DNA of 64,000 bases, taken from NCBI GenBank assembly GCA_026419785.1, contig JAODTK010005509.1, positions 1 to 64,000 of the forward strand, read 5' to 3'. Position 1 is the stretch's first letter. Each line of letters begins with the position of its first letter. This DNA comes from Sclerodactyla briareus (Eukaryota; Echinodermata; Holothuroidea; Dendrochirotida; Sclerodactylidae). Under the pieces are notes generated by a model. It searched no databases and was not told where the DNA came from. It was given only the letters and a program-made list of their open reading frames with translations. Below, piece after piece: positions 23,565-35,754 of this stretch. A program made the translations under genes and the position numbers.

Positions 23565-24090
23565 TCAGGCGCGGCGGAATGTTAATTTTGTATTGGGGGG
23601 GGGGGCTAATGTGACTATTGACTATCTAAGCGTAGACGCCTGGTTTGCGCGAAGCGTACAGAAATTTTGAGGGTTTCTAGGACCTCTCAGATGGCCGGAA
23701 CATCATTTTCCGAGTGGCTGTGCTACAAATATCTAGGGTCATAAAATACAAAGTCTCATGTGTGAAATTGCATGAATATCAAGAACAAAATCCACCCAGG
23801 AAAAATCAATTTTTTAATACAACATTTGAAATTAAAACTGTCACTTCCGTAAAGGTATTCATTTTGATATCCCGCCTATTCACCTTTAAAACATCAAACA
23901 AACACCCTTTCTAAGTATGGGGCTACGTGTTGACAATTTAGGAGGGTTGGCGCTGGTCCCCATCTAGTGTTTGCCCTGCCCGGTGAGCAGGATTGGTTGA
24001 GTTATGGGAGGCAGCCCGAGACTTGATTCGATCCCGTCGGCAATTTGTGGCAAGGACCATAGGCACAACCACTTAGTTTTCGTGGCGTGG
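23565..24090. other. No recognisable gene
   Basis: Contains a poly-G run near 23598-23607 and a tRNA-B-box-like GATTCGATCCC at 24024-24034. No A box or fold supports a tRNA. A SINE origin is possible but unproven. Confidence 0.4.
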
Positions 24091-24094
24091 TGGC

Positions 24095-24440
24095 ATTAGT
24101 TGAATGCCGAACGGGGATATTGTGCCCTAATCCCAACTCCGTGTTGGGGGGAGGGGGGGGGGGTTTTATCCCGTGCATGAAAAATGCTCCACGCCAAGTT
24201 TGTTGAGGGCGGACTTGTTTCCGGCTTAGAGTTTGGTTTCATGGGTTGGGCTACCACTGTGGTAGAATACCCGCCTTGCCTGAGGGGGGGGGGGGGGATT
24301 GTCCTTTGCTGAAAATGCTCGCGCACCAGGTTGTTGTAGCGGATTTGTTTTCAGCTTTGCGTTGATTCCATGTGTTGGGCTAGAGCCACGTACCGTGGGT
24401 AGGACCATCGGACTTTGTGAGAACTGGGTTTATGCATGAA
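24095..24440. repeat. About 140-bp tandem repeat with poly-G blocks
   Basis: Two to three degenerate head-to-tail units. Each has a TGTTGGGCTA or GTGTTGGGG start, a poly-G block (24154-24163, 24283-24297), then AAATGCTC, a CACGCCAAG/GCACCAGG step, TTGTTG and a GCGGA(C)TTGTTTTC/CGGCTT stretch. Adjacent units are about 70-80 percent alike by eye. No coding potential. Confidence 0.65.
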
Positions 24441-25690
24441 AAGAAAAAAAGCCTTTTTGTTAAGATGGCTAGGGCAGACGTAGGTAGGCTAGGGCTAGCA
24501 GTTAATGGAAATACTTTTCGTAACATTGAAGAATGAGGCTGAGCTATCAGTATTACATGGCCCGTTTTCTACTACCAGTTGGGCGTGGGATGCGAATCAT
24601 TCGAGGTCGCTGCTAGAATTATTAATCGAACTTTGACTGTTTATTCTACAATGCAGCGATCAATTCGTGTTGAGTTTATAGTAGTCATCAACATCTATTC
24701 CCTCGGGAGGCTGGCTCAGGTGGATCTGGATTTAACTAGTTACATCTCTGAGATTCGCTGCCCTTTTATAGGCAATTAAGGGCGCCTCGAATAGTTTGGA
24801 TAATTCCTGTGGCCACTTTATGGTGTCAGTGTTTGTTTATCGTTCTCCATTCGCTTGTTTTTTGTGTGTGTGTATGTTATCTTGAATACCAATGGTGTGT
24901 GTCTGTGTTGCGTCCCGCGGTTGCGTACAGGCCGGGTCGGGGGCCCCTTGCCCATGCCCGCAGTGAGTGAATAAACGACTATGTAATTTGAGGCTAACCA
25001 GTTACTATTTAAGCTATTAGTGTGTGTACATAGGCTACAGTGAGGTGCATTGGGTTAGGAATGCAGAAACAGTGAAATATGTCAACCGATTCGACGCGAG
25101 TACAGCCTTCTGCTAAATTATCACATACGGCCATTTACGGACCGCCAAGATGCAACTGTAATATGACTCATATGCTATTATAGGCCGCCAGACTCCAGAT
25201 GCTTAATATGGTGATTGTCCACTATTCGTGAGTATTCCTAGGATTGATTGAAATATTGTAATTAACAATCAGGCATTACCAATTAAATACTACATTGTGT
25301 TTTCTGACACTCTGCAAATCTTGGGGGGGGGGGGGGTCCTAACCAGCGTTTGCCCCTCATTTTTTTTCAAATGGGGGGCCTGAGGCCCCCCTCCCCAAGC
25401 CCCCCCGGTTCCGCGCCACTGTCCACTCCGAAAATCGTCAAATTGTTCTCAGTCTTTGTGACCGTTTCCATCGTTCTTCATTGGTCAAATTGCAATTTTT
25501 CGGTAAAACTGGAGTAACTTCTTGTACCTTATTATTACTTCCTGAGAAAGACGTCTAATTTTAGTGCAGTCCCACCCGTTCCAAATTGCATATTGAGGTG
25601 GGGTTCAAATAACATTAACTGATTTTGTTGTTCTTCACATAGTTTTTCTGACTTTTCACCGGATATGGCCCGCTTGGGTATCATTGAAGA
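24441..25690. other. No gene seen; possible hAT-like end at 25425
   Basis: Near 25322-25425 there is poly-G, then CCCCAAGCCCCCCC and a terminal CGCGCCACTG, whose complement CAGTGGCGCGG resembles the hAT-type end described at 729. No matching left end was found. The rest is A/T-rich with no exon recognised. Confidence 0.45.
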
Positions 25691-25699
25691 AGCGTGAGG

Positions 25700-26540
25700 G
25701 AGGTTAATTCCATGGTTGTATATTATTTGGATCCGAGTCCATGGTAAAGGAATTATTGGTCAGTCAGAGTGCTGGGTTCGCAAACTTGATGATGGACCAT
25801 GCTACCATACCCAAGAAGCGTTGAGTTCTGACGCGTTTGCAAGGGCTGGTGGGCCACTTTTTGATTGCTGTACCTTTTTTGGTCAACGAGAAATGCCTCT
25901 TTACTGAAACTCGTTTAAATAACTTTTCTTGCGATTTGAGTGAGGTTCAATTTCACGCAGGCTTACATGCTCGACAGTCTAGCAATATTGGCCTCTTCCT
26001 GTGTCTGCTCAAAATTTCAGTACGTCATCACTGATATTTATGACCCCTTCAGAGCCCATGCAGCTGCATCCTGTATGTAATTTTGGATGATTTCCTCAAC
26101 AGAGCAAACTCCCGAAATGTAAGGCGTTCATACCTAAAGAGTCCCCAGTGAGTAGAGAATGCCGTCGTGCCTGGATTCATGGGACAACTCTCCTGATGGC
26201 CTGAGTTGTTAGATCAAGTTTTGAGAGGACTGGGATCCTGTGGATGTTTGTAAGTATTCCATCAATCGTTGCGTAGTGGCTTCCTCTGTTTGCTTCGTTT
26301 TTCCCCCTCTGTCCTACACACCTCTGATGCAGTCGTTGGGTTCCTTGACGACAGTATCGGGAGACCCACGTGGTTGATTTGACACCAGCTGGTTCAATAA
26401 TGTTGAGATCAGGGCCTGTCAAGTCCCTCTTTCACAAGCCAGGCTCCGGACATGGAACGGTGCCGCCGGTGTTTCCTGTCTGCCAGGGTGTACCGACTGT
26501 CTTCATGGGGTCTGCATTGTACGCCTCCCAGCTCCCCGTT
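25700..26540 (-). mobile_element. Ty3/gypsy reverse-transcriptase fragment
   Basis: On the minus strand: a PFHVR-type motif near 26450, NIIEPAGVKSTTWVS (26423-26340), then CVGQRGKNEANRGSHYATID and VLSKLDLT (26330-26190), which are gypsy RT fingers/palm blocks. The next block (about 26170-26020) has a THWGLF-like region and EEIIQNYIQDAA in shifted frames. Near 25840-25780 there is an N-A-S-E-L-N plus G-M-V-like thumb start. It shares its orientation with the 22330-23560 fragment but overlaps it in the thumb, so it is probably a separate copy. It is frame-broken in several places. No LTRs seen. Confidence 0.7.
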
Positions 26541-26854
26541 CCCCTGGAGTGATCTCGAACTGATTTATGTGCTCTCGGTTTGTTGTCGCTCCAATCATGT
26601 CACTCGTTTTACACTGGTGTACTAGAACAAGTTCCGGGCTGATGATCCTGTCACGAACACGTTGAAACTTTTTTCTTTTCAATGCATTGCCAATAATGTC
26701 TATGAAGACGAGGACAGGATACAATTTATAATATATAATACGATGTAACCTGGAGGTGAGATCCTGATTTTGATGCGCAATTCGACAAGACTCATGCACG
26801 TCCAAATTTACATTAGGCTGGGTGGTGAAAGTGTTTCTTATCATTCTATGTAAG

Positions 26855-28930
26855 ACGTTTTCTTAAGCTTCCTTGAAAATTGGAAAACATTTGCTCTCCT
26901 CCACTCATCCGGAACAATACTTCTTGCAGGTTTTTCATTGCAATAATAGCTATAACCGACAACGGTCGGCAAAGATTTCTTCAAGAGGGTAAAACTCCGC
27001 CCGACCAGAGTTTTAAACCACTTTCGAGCTTCTGCATGTTTTCCCTTTATTCACATCAGCGAACTACTATATTACCATAGTATCACTGCGGCTCCGGGGG
27101 GGGGCAACGGGGGCTTCCCCCCCCCAAAGTTGGGCAAAAACTCATGCTTCCGAACTTCGCAGAGTTAAGAAAAAGAAAGAAAAAAGTAGCCGGTAGCGTT
27201 TAGGTTTTTCCTCAAAAAACAGATCATGCAAAAGACCCATCGGTTTTGATTAGTTTCCACCAAGTTTAATTAATTAAACTTATTGAAAAACCTTTAAAAA
27301 TTTTTTTTTAGAAGAAAATTAATTCACTTCCGTAACTTGTTTGTGCATCAAATCGCATCTGGTGGCATTCAGGTATGATTTTTAATGGCCCCCCCCTCCC
27401 TTAGCCCCTCCCCATATCACTGTACCGCCGATTGGCCCCTCCCAATCAGAGATCCTAGGATCCGACTGAATGTATCATGAGGCCATGTCAACCACAGGTC
27501 GCTGAAATTATCAAGTTTTCCTGAGTGATTACCGACGAAAAATATTTATTAAGACGCTAGCCTCCCTGGCCTATCGCTAGTATAAGATTACCTTAATCGG
27601 ACACTAACAGTGGCCAATGCTGTCCTTGACTTACTGCTTCCCCCTAACATAAATTTACCTGATAATACCGACGAAAAATATTATTAAGACGCTAGCCATC
27701 TCCTGGCTATCGCAGTATAGTATACGTGAACGAGACACAACAGTGGACAAATCTGTTCTTGCTTATGCTTCCCTAACATACAGACAAAACGCACGAGGAT
27801 TATCCTTATATTGGACGCAATCTGCCTCTCGAATGCGAGCTTAGCACCTGAAACTAAATGTTTCTGCTGAATTTGGACGATTAACTCAGACAAGAACGAG
27901 TAGACGATGAGTCGCCAAAGATGTTACGTTTACTGGCCAGAAACTCCTCCCTTTTCATCCAAGGGGCCTATTCTTAGTGCGACGCTTTTCCAAGGAACGC
28001 AAACCTTCATTAACTCGTTAACACCTCAAAACTCTCCAGAAGTCAACAGCATCAAATTTCCTAAGAAATTCGGCAATCGCATTACTCAGAAACCAGAATC
28101 CATCCAGATCGGCCCTCGAAAACAAGGAAACGAGCTGCAACGCTTGTGGATATTGGACAGAGGCAAGACACATAGAAGGCTATAATACCGTGCTCATTCG
28201 CCAAGCTTATCAAAACCTTATATTATCCAAGGAACCTGGATCACTACTCAGAACTAAGTCTAAAATATATGCTTTCTGGTAGGAAAATGAATATGCTGAC
28301 CGAAAGGGAAACAATCTGGGTGACATTACAAAAGGCAGACTTTGCCTACAACTATACTATCAGACGAGAAATATCTGAATATTGAAATCACCAAAACAAT
28401 CGTACGCGTACCGGAACTTGGAATAGCATGTACCAAAGAGAAGCCGAGTATTGCTTTCAGAGCGGTGGGAGAACGATAGACAACACCGACTATAAAGGAT
28501 TTAGGAATCCCTGACGCGTTGAACGGAGTTTCACACCAACAGAATTTACGTAAACTAAACACATATATATTTCCATGCTATTCAGTCAGACCTCATAGAC
28601 AACAAAACTCCATCCCCAATGCTGATGACTTTGAACATCAGCGAAGATACAAGTACAGCTTGTACTAGGCCTATCGCTACTAGTATCTAGCTTGCCCAGC
28701 CTAGTATCCCTGCCAGTCGTAGTGGAACATGATACGGCCCTCGCCCCCGGAGTCGTTTAACAACCCTTCCACACAGAAAATTAACCACTTCCGGAAACTG
28801 AGGCCCCTGGACCATAAGGTGAAGACCATTCACAGCGAAAAGATCCCTCCTTCCCATCCCCAGAAACACGATACGTCCACAAGTTTGCATCCCAGCTGCC
28901 CAGCGCACTTCACTCATTCCAAATACCTGT
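26855..28930 (-). mobile_element. Second CR1/L2-like LINE copy, interrupted
   Basis: Minus strand. The esterase-like ORF1 motif RRDLFAVNGLHL is at about 28850-28810. The endonuclease part has GIPKSFIVGVVYRSP (28520-28470). The endonuclease-RT linker GAKLAFERQIASN (27845-27800) matches GAKLDFERQIALI of the copy at 13091-16500. An RT-start segment at 26870-27080 aligns base by base with 14575-14750 (for example CTCATCCGGAACAATACTTC against AATCATCCGGAAATACCTTC). The middle (27085-27530) is unrelated poly-G/C-rich sequence, possibly a later insertion. Everything 3' of the RT start is missing. Not functional. Confidence 0.7.
27535..27790. repeat. About 125-bp tandem duplication in LINE copy 2
   Basis: Two neighbouring segments (27535-27652 and 27664-27783) share TACCGACGAAAAATATT, TTAAGACGCTAGCC, a TGGCCTATCGC/TGGCTATCGC step, ACAACAGTGG-like and CTTCCC(CC)TAACATA words. 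The second differs by many small indels. It duplicates the endonuclease-RT linker of the element. Confidence 0.75.
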
Positions 28931-29115
28931 TGAGGGCCCGACTATCTTTCTATCAACAACCGACCGTAAACCTGGGGAGAACTACAAATCGCGACTTTAG
29001 ACCCAGTGGACTTGAGCCTTGCAAACACTCTTTAAATCTGGATCAGGACTCCTGACAGTCCCCAGGAGGTTAGTAGTCCCTATTTCAACAACCACCACGT
29101 CCCCCACAATCCTGT

Positions 29116-29410
29116 TAACTACGGAGCTCGAAACGTAACAAAATCATGAAAGTTGGAATTCAACCCATCGAAAAAAGAATCAACACATCGAAAACATAAT
29201 AACCCATCGAAAAAAGACTCAACCCATCGAAAACGGCCTCAGTCCTTCAAGGAAGAATCACCCATTGAAACGGAATCAGCCTATGCAACCATCATTACGT
29301 CATATCAGAAAGCCATTACCTCCACTTAACATATTTTCCATTGTATAGCCGTGCTCCTTCAAGTGTGATACAACCTCTGCGCAGTCATGGTGCGCTGAGT
29401 GGTAACAACC
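29116..29410 (+). repeat. Left arm of a 6.9-kb inverted-repeat pair
   Basis: Contains five tandem-like copies of AACCCATCGAAAA, then GCACGG/CCGTGC and GCGCAGTCATGGTGCGCTGA. The whole 290-base stretch matches the reverse complement of about 35755-36045 (for example TTCGATGTGTTGATTCTTTT there), with many substitutions and indels. Such repeated motifs near an end are typical of the subterminal zones of DNA transposons. Confidence 0.65.
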
Positions 29411-32310
29411 AGAAGGCTCCGCACTCATCCTCGCGATGAAATAGTGAACATTTAAGGGATAGTCGATTTTAGGAGGGTGTCACGTGATTAATGCCGTGTG
29501 CTTGAAGAGTTTCGACTTGAGTAGGTGACCTTTAATCATAAGGACCCGGAGTATAATGATTGGTGATACGTATAACTTTTGCGCTATTTCAAAGTGAGGA
29601 AGAAGTTCCCTTTGGGTTCTCTAGCACACACTTTGAATTTCTGTTTAAGCTCTTTCCATCTCTGCGAAAATGCGCAATTGACTTTGTGGTTTAAGAACAA
29701 AGAATTTGATACTTGGACCCAGCAGGAAATTTGGAGTTGGCGTTCCTTATTTAAAACGTGCCAGGTCGTTGTGCAGACACGCAAACCGCTGTGAGGTCCC
29801 ACACGTACGCCGCGTACTATGTACAAAAAATTTCCTCAACATTAAACTAGATTAAAAAAAGGTTTCCGGTATAATTTACCATGGAGCCGAACCGCAAGAA
29901 AAAATCCCAAAAAGCAATACAGAACTGAATCATGTTCGTCGGGGATCGCGACCCGGACGCGAACGTGGGGTCCACGCTCCGAAGTTACCCCTACACTACT
30001 GAAATGACACGTACTGATGTCCTTGTTGATTTAAGTATGCGACTTCGTCGCCTCGCTGTCGCGCTGATCATGGCGGTACTTGTGTCGTCCGGACGTTCAA
30101 CGTTGATTGCGCAATCAGACAGTCTCTCTTCCCTAAATTTACGGGAACGCCATTTCTGCCGGAAAATTCTCATGGTCTGATTTGGAATTGTTTAGACACC
30201 GCCAAACCCGGTTTGGGCGAACCTTAGATGGATTTTTTTTTTATTTGCCTATTTGAAGGAGTCATATTTTGCTGAACGTCTGCGGCGGCGATAACCAACA
30301 GCCGCAATACGCCTCGCCATAGCCGCAACAACAAGCAAAAAGTGGCTTCGGTCAATTTTAGGCTACAAATGCATCATTCTTCTATAAATTCTCATTTTTG
30401 GTGTTGTAAATGTTGATCGAAAACATATTGTAACGAAACATAAATTACATGTACAAGAAACTACAAAAAGTCACAGACCGAGTAGAGGCAAGCGATTTCA
30501 TCCGCTCGTAACATCATCATAGTGCAGAACGTGGTTGCAGTTAAAAAACAGGTAATGGCCGCCGATCCGGCTTATTAGACCTACTTATGAAGCAAGAGCT
30601 TGGAGGTTCTATAAAGTCTACGTCGCTTTGCCCCAATGTTGCCATGTGTAGCAAGAGAGGTCCCAAAAATTTCTTAGATCAAATGTCCTGTTAACATCTT
30701 CAGTGAAATGGCAATTTTCCATCACGTCCAAGGAATGTCTTGTGTAGAGAAGAAAAACCTTTTACCATTACAGGATTGAATCGCCAAAGCGACTGCGTCA
30801 AGGTTACAGAAATGTAACCATCGCACCAAAACGACTACAATACAAGCGATTTCCATCGCTCGTAATATAAAAATCATCCAGAGTTTTTTCCGGAACCAAA
30901 GTTAAAGCCTTTCATTGCGGGGTGGTCAATAGCGAGTATGGGTGATTTTAATAAATGACCGATGTTTATTTATTTAGAAGGACCTACCGCTGTGTCCCTC
31001 ACTCTTTCAAACAGAAGGCTACCCGTCATTGCTGTTGGAGAAAAGGTCGAATATGAATGGTGGCATACATGCATGACTCGCCTTTGTGATGACATCGTGT
31101 TTATATTAAGTTGTGAACACTAAGTGTGACGAGGATTCATCCATGCTATAACGACAGGGAGTATAGCATGTTCTAGAGTGACTATCAGTTATAATATTTA
31201 TAACTTGGAACCATTTACTTGCATCCATAACTTCATCCCCACCGAAGTTTGGCCCCTCCCCCCAACTCTTACATTGTGGTTAAGGCTGCCTCTTCACACG
31301 AATGCCTTTTTGTCTGGAGGCATTCAGTTTGCCTATATACAGAGAATATGTCGCTGTAAGCTTGGAAATGGAGAATCTGCTGAAGATGTTTGTTTGATAG
31401 GAGCCTTACCCTAAAGGGAATGCATCCTCTCACTAATGATAGGTTCTTTTCCCATTTCATAAATCCATATTTTGTTATGTTAAATAAATAAATCATCATA
31501 CATACATGTTTCTAAGGTGTTTTAAAGCAACCATCAAATTTTGGGATTTTCTCACGTGGAAAGTAAATGTTCCGCTGACGTTACATTTTCGCCGAAAAAC
31601 TCATTAGAGTTATACAAAACGAACTAAATCCTTTGTTGTGAGTTCTTACATTATACTGTAAAGTAATTGATAGACAACCTACATTTTCTACTTGTTCGCC
31701 ACAATGAAAGTTTGTTCAGCTTTTTGGTGACTCCACCAAGATTACAGCGTAGGCATAGATCGTATGTAGGCTTCCAACTTCGTCACTCATTTGACTGTCC
31801 TGCCACACCCTACATCCTGTTTTCACAAGGGCCAGTATGTATGAACATATGGGCAGTCACCCTTATTCAATACACCTAGCCTTTGATTATCACAACTTCA
31901 TATTCTACTAACACACATTGCAATAATATAGTCCCTGAAAGTTAAGGCTCCGCGAATGATATTGGACTGGATTGTGGTTTAGGCCTATTTTATTCTTGCG
32001 GCTACTGTGTAACCGTAATTTTTAGATTTGTAATTTTTTTATGTCGCCTAGGCTAGGCTGACATCGAGGGCCCGGTAACGTTAGGCTAACCTAAGCCTGA
32101 GGGCGGAGCCTTCACTTCACCTACTTTGTCAGGAACCACCGTATCTAACGCTACAATATATACTATTATTAACCCGCTTCATAAGTCCGAGAACTTCGTT
32201 CTGTTGACGCGTGCGGTATTGTAACGCACATGTCTGATAATTCATTCAATTCAATTGAATGCCTTCGACTCCCGCACGGTAACATAACACAAGCGCAGTC
32301 CATCATCATA
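29411..32310. other. No recognisable gene inside the inverted-repeat pair
   Basis: A short near-repeat CAAGCGATTT(C)CATC(C)GCTCGTAA occurs at about 30491-30512 and 30845-30866. ORFs of about 60-82 codons show no domain. No transposase motif was recognised. Confidence 0.45.
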
Positions 32311-32314
32311 CCCA

Positions 32315-32750
32315 GCAACACAAAACGTTTTAGAACGTTTTCAAAACGTTCTAATATGTTTCGTCGCCAATGTTTCTTAAAAACTTTATTTTGTTGAGTA
32401 ACATGACTTGTTGTCCAAACTTTTATGAAACGTTTTACAAAACGTTTTGAGAATGTTTAAGTACTTTTTGTTTTATTTGATATTCATGATAACAGCGACC
32501 GACAATGAAGCCAGCCGAGCGATAATCTACAAACTCCGTCCTCACTAGCTCAACCTAAACCTGTTTTGGATACTGTTTTGTCGCTAAAGGTTTATGGAGC
32601 AATTTTTTTTTTTTTTTTTAGTTTTCCAAACGTTTCATTCAACGTTTTGGTAAAACTTTTTAAAAACATTTTCTAACATCTATGTTACTCAACAGAAAAC
32701 ATTTTCAAACTTTGTTAAATTTTTTGAACGTGCTTGTGTTTGTAAGGGTA
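32315..32750. mobile_element. AACGTTTT-rich foldback element
   Basis: Both arms contain TGTTGAGTAACAT (32393-32405 and, inverted, ATGTTACTCAAC at 32682-32693). Around them are repeated self-complementary AAAACGTTTT words: ACAAAACGTTTTAGAACGTT on the left, and CAAACGTTTC and AACGTTTTGG on the right. Outer ends read AACACAAAACG and GTGCTTGTGTTTG. The length (about 430 bp) and lack of coding point to a MITE-like element. Exact ends and target site are unclear. Confidence 0.5.
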
Positions 32751-32819
32751 CATGCGGCCCGTACGATGTGCCGTGCAAGCCCGAACGACTGTGTCGTTTC
32801 GGGGCAATTCGGCTGTCCG

Positions 32820-33075
32820 ACTTGTTTTGTTGTTATTATTGTGTTGCATTGTTGTTGTTGTTAATTGTTTGTTGTTGTGTATTGTTGTTGTTGTTTTTCG
32901 TCATATGACCTCGGGTCATAGAATATAATGACGGTCCGACCGAGTACGTAATCGCCCGAAATCCGGTCCATACGGTTATCATGACGTCCGAACGATACTT
33001 ATCGCCCTTAAATCCGGGTCATAGGTTATAATGACGTCCGAACGATGACGTAATCGCCCGAAATCTCAATTCGGC
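32820..33075. repeat. TTG microsatellite and about 55-bp tandem repeat
   Basis: 32820-32900 is an imperfect TTG/TTGTTG run. From about 32905 to 33065 three degenerate units carry GGTCATA, ATAATGACGTCCGA(A)CGA and GTAATCGCCCGAAAT. No gene. Confidence 0.65.
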
Positions 33076-35754
33076 CAAATAACGCGCCCTGCCGAATATT
33101 CAATGATTTCTTAGTCCCTTAAAAATATAGCAATGTATTCCATGCGTTCCACCATCCTTAACAAAAGATACATTGGCGTTTTCAACCATCACCGTCGATC
33201 AGCTACTAAACAATAGAAGTGTTCCATCAAAGCTTTCTTGTGTGTTGCCACCCTGTGCGGTGTATTTCCTGGACTTTGCGTCAAGAATGGAATCAACCAT
33301 CAGGATTTGGATCGCATCCCTGCGTAGTGATTCCCTGAAGGTTATTTCTAAGATACAAGTATGCAAGCTAGCATTGGCAGTTTTTGCCATGTTCTTTCGG
33401 CTAATAGCATATTTTTCGGAACTGTCTGGAGGTGCTTTCAAGGCCGAGGAGCTTTTTTGTTTCTTCCCCTCTTGTCAATCTACTGTTAAAATCGTAATTG
33501 GCAATCTAAAAGTGTTGGTTGAATGGTTTGGTCGAGTTGTAGACGTCTATAAGGGAATTGAAATGTCCCCACACGGCATCGGATCACAATCGGCGAATTA
33601 GGTATTTTTGTCCCTTTTTTCTGTAATTTTGTTCCGGCGAGGCATGGAAGACATGCTCTTAGTACGCCTTTCTACTGTTGTTCGAATTGCTAATATAAAG
33701 AAGGGCCCTCTGGGGTCCATAGTCATTTCTAACAACATGCACGTAGTCAGGTTTTATCGCACAATTTTGTTGTAATAATTTGTTGGAATCGTTGAAGGAA
33801 TGGTCCGCTATCAGGGAAAACATGATATCTCGATGAGCTAAGTAAATAATATTTGGTTGTTCAGGTTGAGAAGTGTGTGCAGTTGACCCGTTTTTCTGTT
33901 GTTGTTTTATGTTGGTGTAACCAGGGTCATTTTTTGAGGAATAAATGGAAATGGGGACTTCAGGATTTTTTAGCTGTTAACATGCCAAATTCCATTCCCT
34001 GTGGGATTATGTAGCGTGTACTGACATTACACCCCAGAAATTACAGACCCCCGATGCCTACCATACTTAGTGATTTCATACCTGTCATTCAGGCGGTCCT
34101 AATCCATCCGAAAAGAGTAAATAATTCAACACCAGGCCAAGTACTTGTTATCATTAACCACACTCTTCCACTTTCACTTGCTTAAGTAGTTTTACACATG
34201 TTATGAAAAGATTACAGAATGATACAACCTCACTCGATGACTACATGTATAACACAATAGGCCCCGTATCGCACGAATGCACGGTGCACTGTCAGTGGCG
34301 GCGGAGAATTGTGGGGGGGGGGGGGGAATAAGGTTTCCCCCCCGACGGAGTGGTCATTGGACTTATCAAGATTTTCGCGACTTAAACCCTACTCCCTAGT
34401 CAACCGCTGCAATTTGCTATGTTTTTGTTGTTTTATGTTATGTCAGGCAACAGTGGTAGACTATCGGGCAGGAGGTGGGGTCCCCCCCTCCCCAACAGAA
34501 TTGAACATTGATCTCTCCAGAGACATTCCAAAGATATACATAAGACTTTATATGGCCTAATGCTACGGTAAGTCTAGTTCTGTGGAATGATAGGTGGATG
34601 TTATATCCTAGATCCTAAGAATAGGATTAAGTTAGGCGCGCGAATTTTCAGCGAATATAAAATTCACCAGGCCTATAGGTAGGAAATAATAATACTGTCG
34701 GGGCAATCGGCACTCGTCGAGGTGTGGTCAATTTTAAGCATACCCTCGTCGGACTACACGAGGGGGAGGGGGTATGGCACGCTGCGACCCTGCTGGCTCA
34801 TTGGCCATAATGAACCAGGATGTAATAAACCTTGGCCGGGTGCTGGGTTGTCTTGGATTTCGTCCCCAGTGCGAAATCGCCAACTTGTAGGGTTCATGCA
34901 ATCGTCACTCCATCACATAATTTTCCTGTTGAATGAGAGTCCAATTGGTAAGTACATACAGTTTTGTTCCGCTACTACGACGATATCAGTTTCTTCGTTT
35001 GAGATACTGTTAATCTCATTCTCTGACTACCCTCTCTTCGCATCCACCTCCCCTACGTACACTCACTCCATTTTACATACTTCCCGCCACGCCCACCTCT
35101 CATCCTCTCCAACCTCCGCATTCCATCTCCGCCACCGTGACCTCTTTTACACTCGCTATATTACACACTTCTCACACTCCCTTTCAACCCCATAACAACC
35201 CCCCCCCCCCCTTCTCCTCACATTCACCTCCCCCCCCTCCTTGACAGTTTGTTTCTATTCGCACCGAACGCCTCATCCCCTCTTATCCCCTCCCCCCCTC
35301 CTTAATTCATTCACTGTTATTAAACAACACATTCTCTCCTCTCCCTCCTCCCTCCCCACTCCCTCTCATTCATCCCCTCCACCTCCCTTCACACTCACTC
35401 TATCTACATTTAATGCTTAATGCTCCCCCGATCCTATATATTCTAAGGGGCTAGAGCTACTGATAAGGGGTGTAGTAATCCTCCTTGCCTCGACAGGCAC
35501 ATCCATACATTCCCGAATTTGCTCCTAGCCATATGGCAAAACCTGCCAGTTAGTGAGATGGAAGAGGCAAACAAATATTTGCGACAAGGAATCATTAAAC
35601 GTGGTTGCGGTCTTCCTTTTTCTTGACTGTCACTGTCTGGTTTTGACCCTCTGTTTTTCTTTTCTAGGCACATTGATTCTGGTTTGGACACCCTGTTTCG
35701 GTCTATGACGTATCGATTCCATATCCTGATGGTCTGATTCCATTCTTGATGAGT
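33076..35754. other. No recognisable gene; one 142-codon ORF of unknown nature
   Basis: The ORF at 33173-33601 begins with TTG and has a hydrophobic middle (ALAVFAMFFRLIAYF), but matches no family I know and has open frames opposite it. At about 34288 CAGTGGCGGCGGAGAATT resembles a hAT-like end, followed by poly-G. At 34699, CTGTCGGGGCAATCGGCACT resembles an inner part (1286) of the 729-2116 element. 35040-35420 is a C/T-rich low-complexity tract. Confidence 0.45.

Noticed and set aside
24000-24070. tRNA-like segment with GATTCGATCCC
   Set aside because: A B-box-like word is present but no acceptor stem or anticodon arm can be folded and no clear A box lies at the right distance.
33173-33601. 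142-codon ORF with a hydrophobic middle segment
   Set aside because: Starts with TTG, has a long open frame on the opposite strand and no recognisable domain. It could be an unknown gene, but the sequence alone does not support that.
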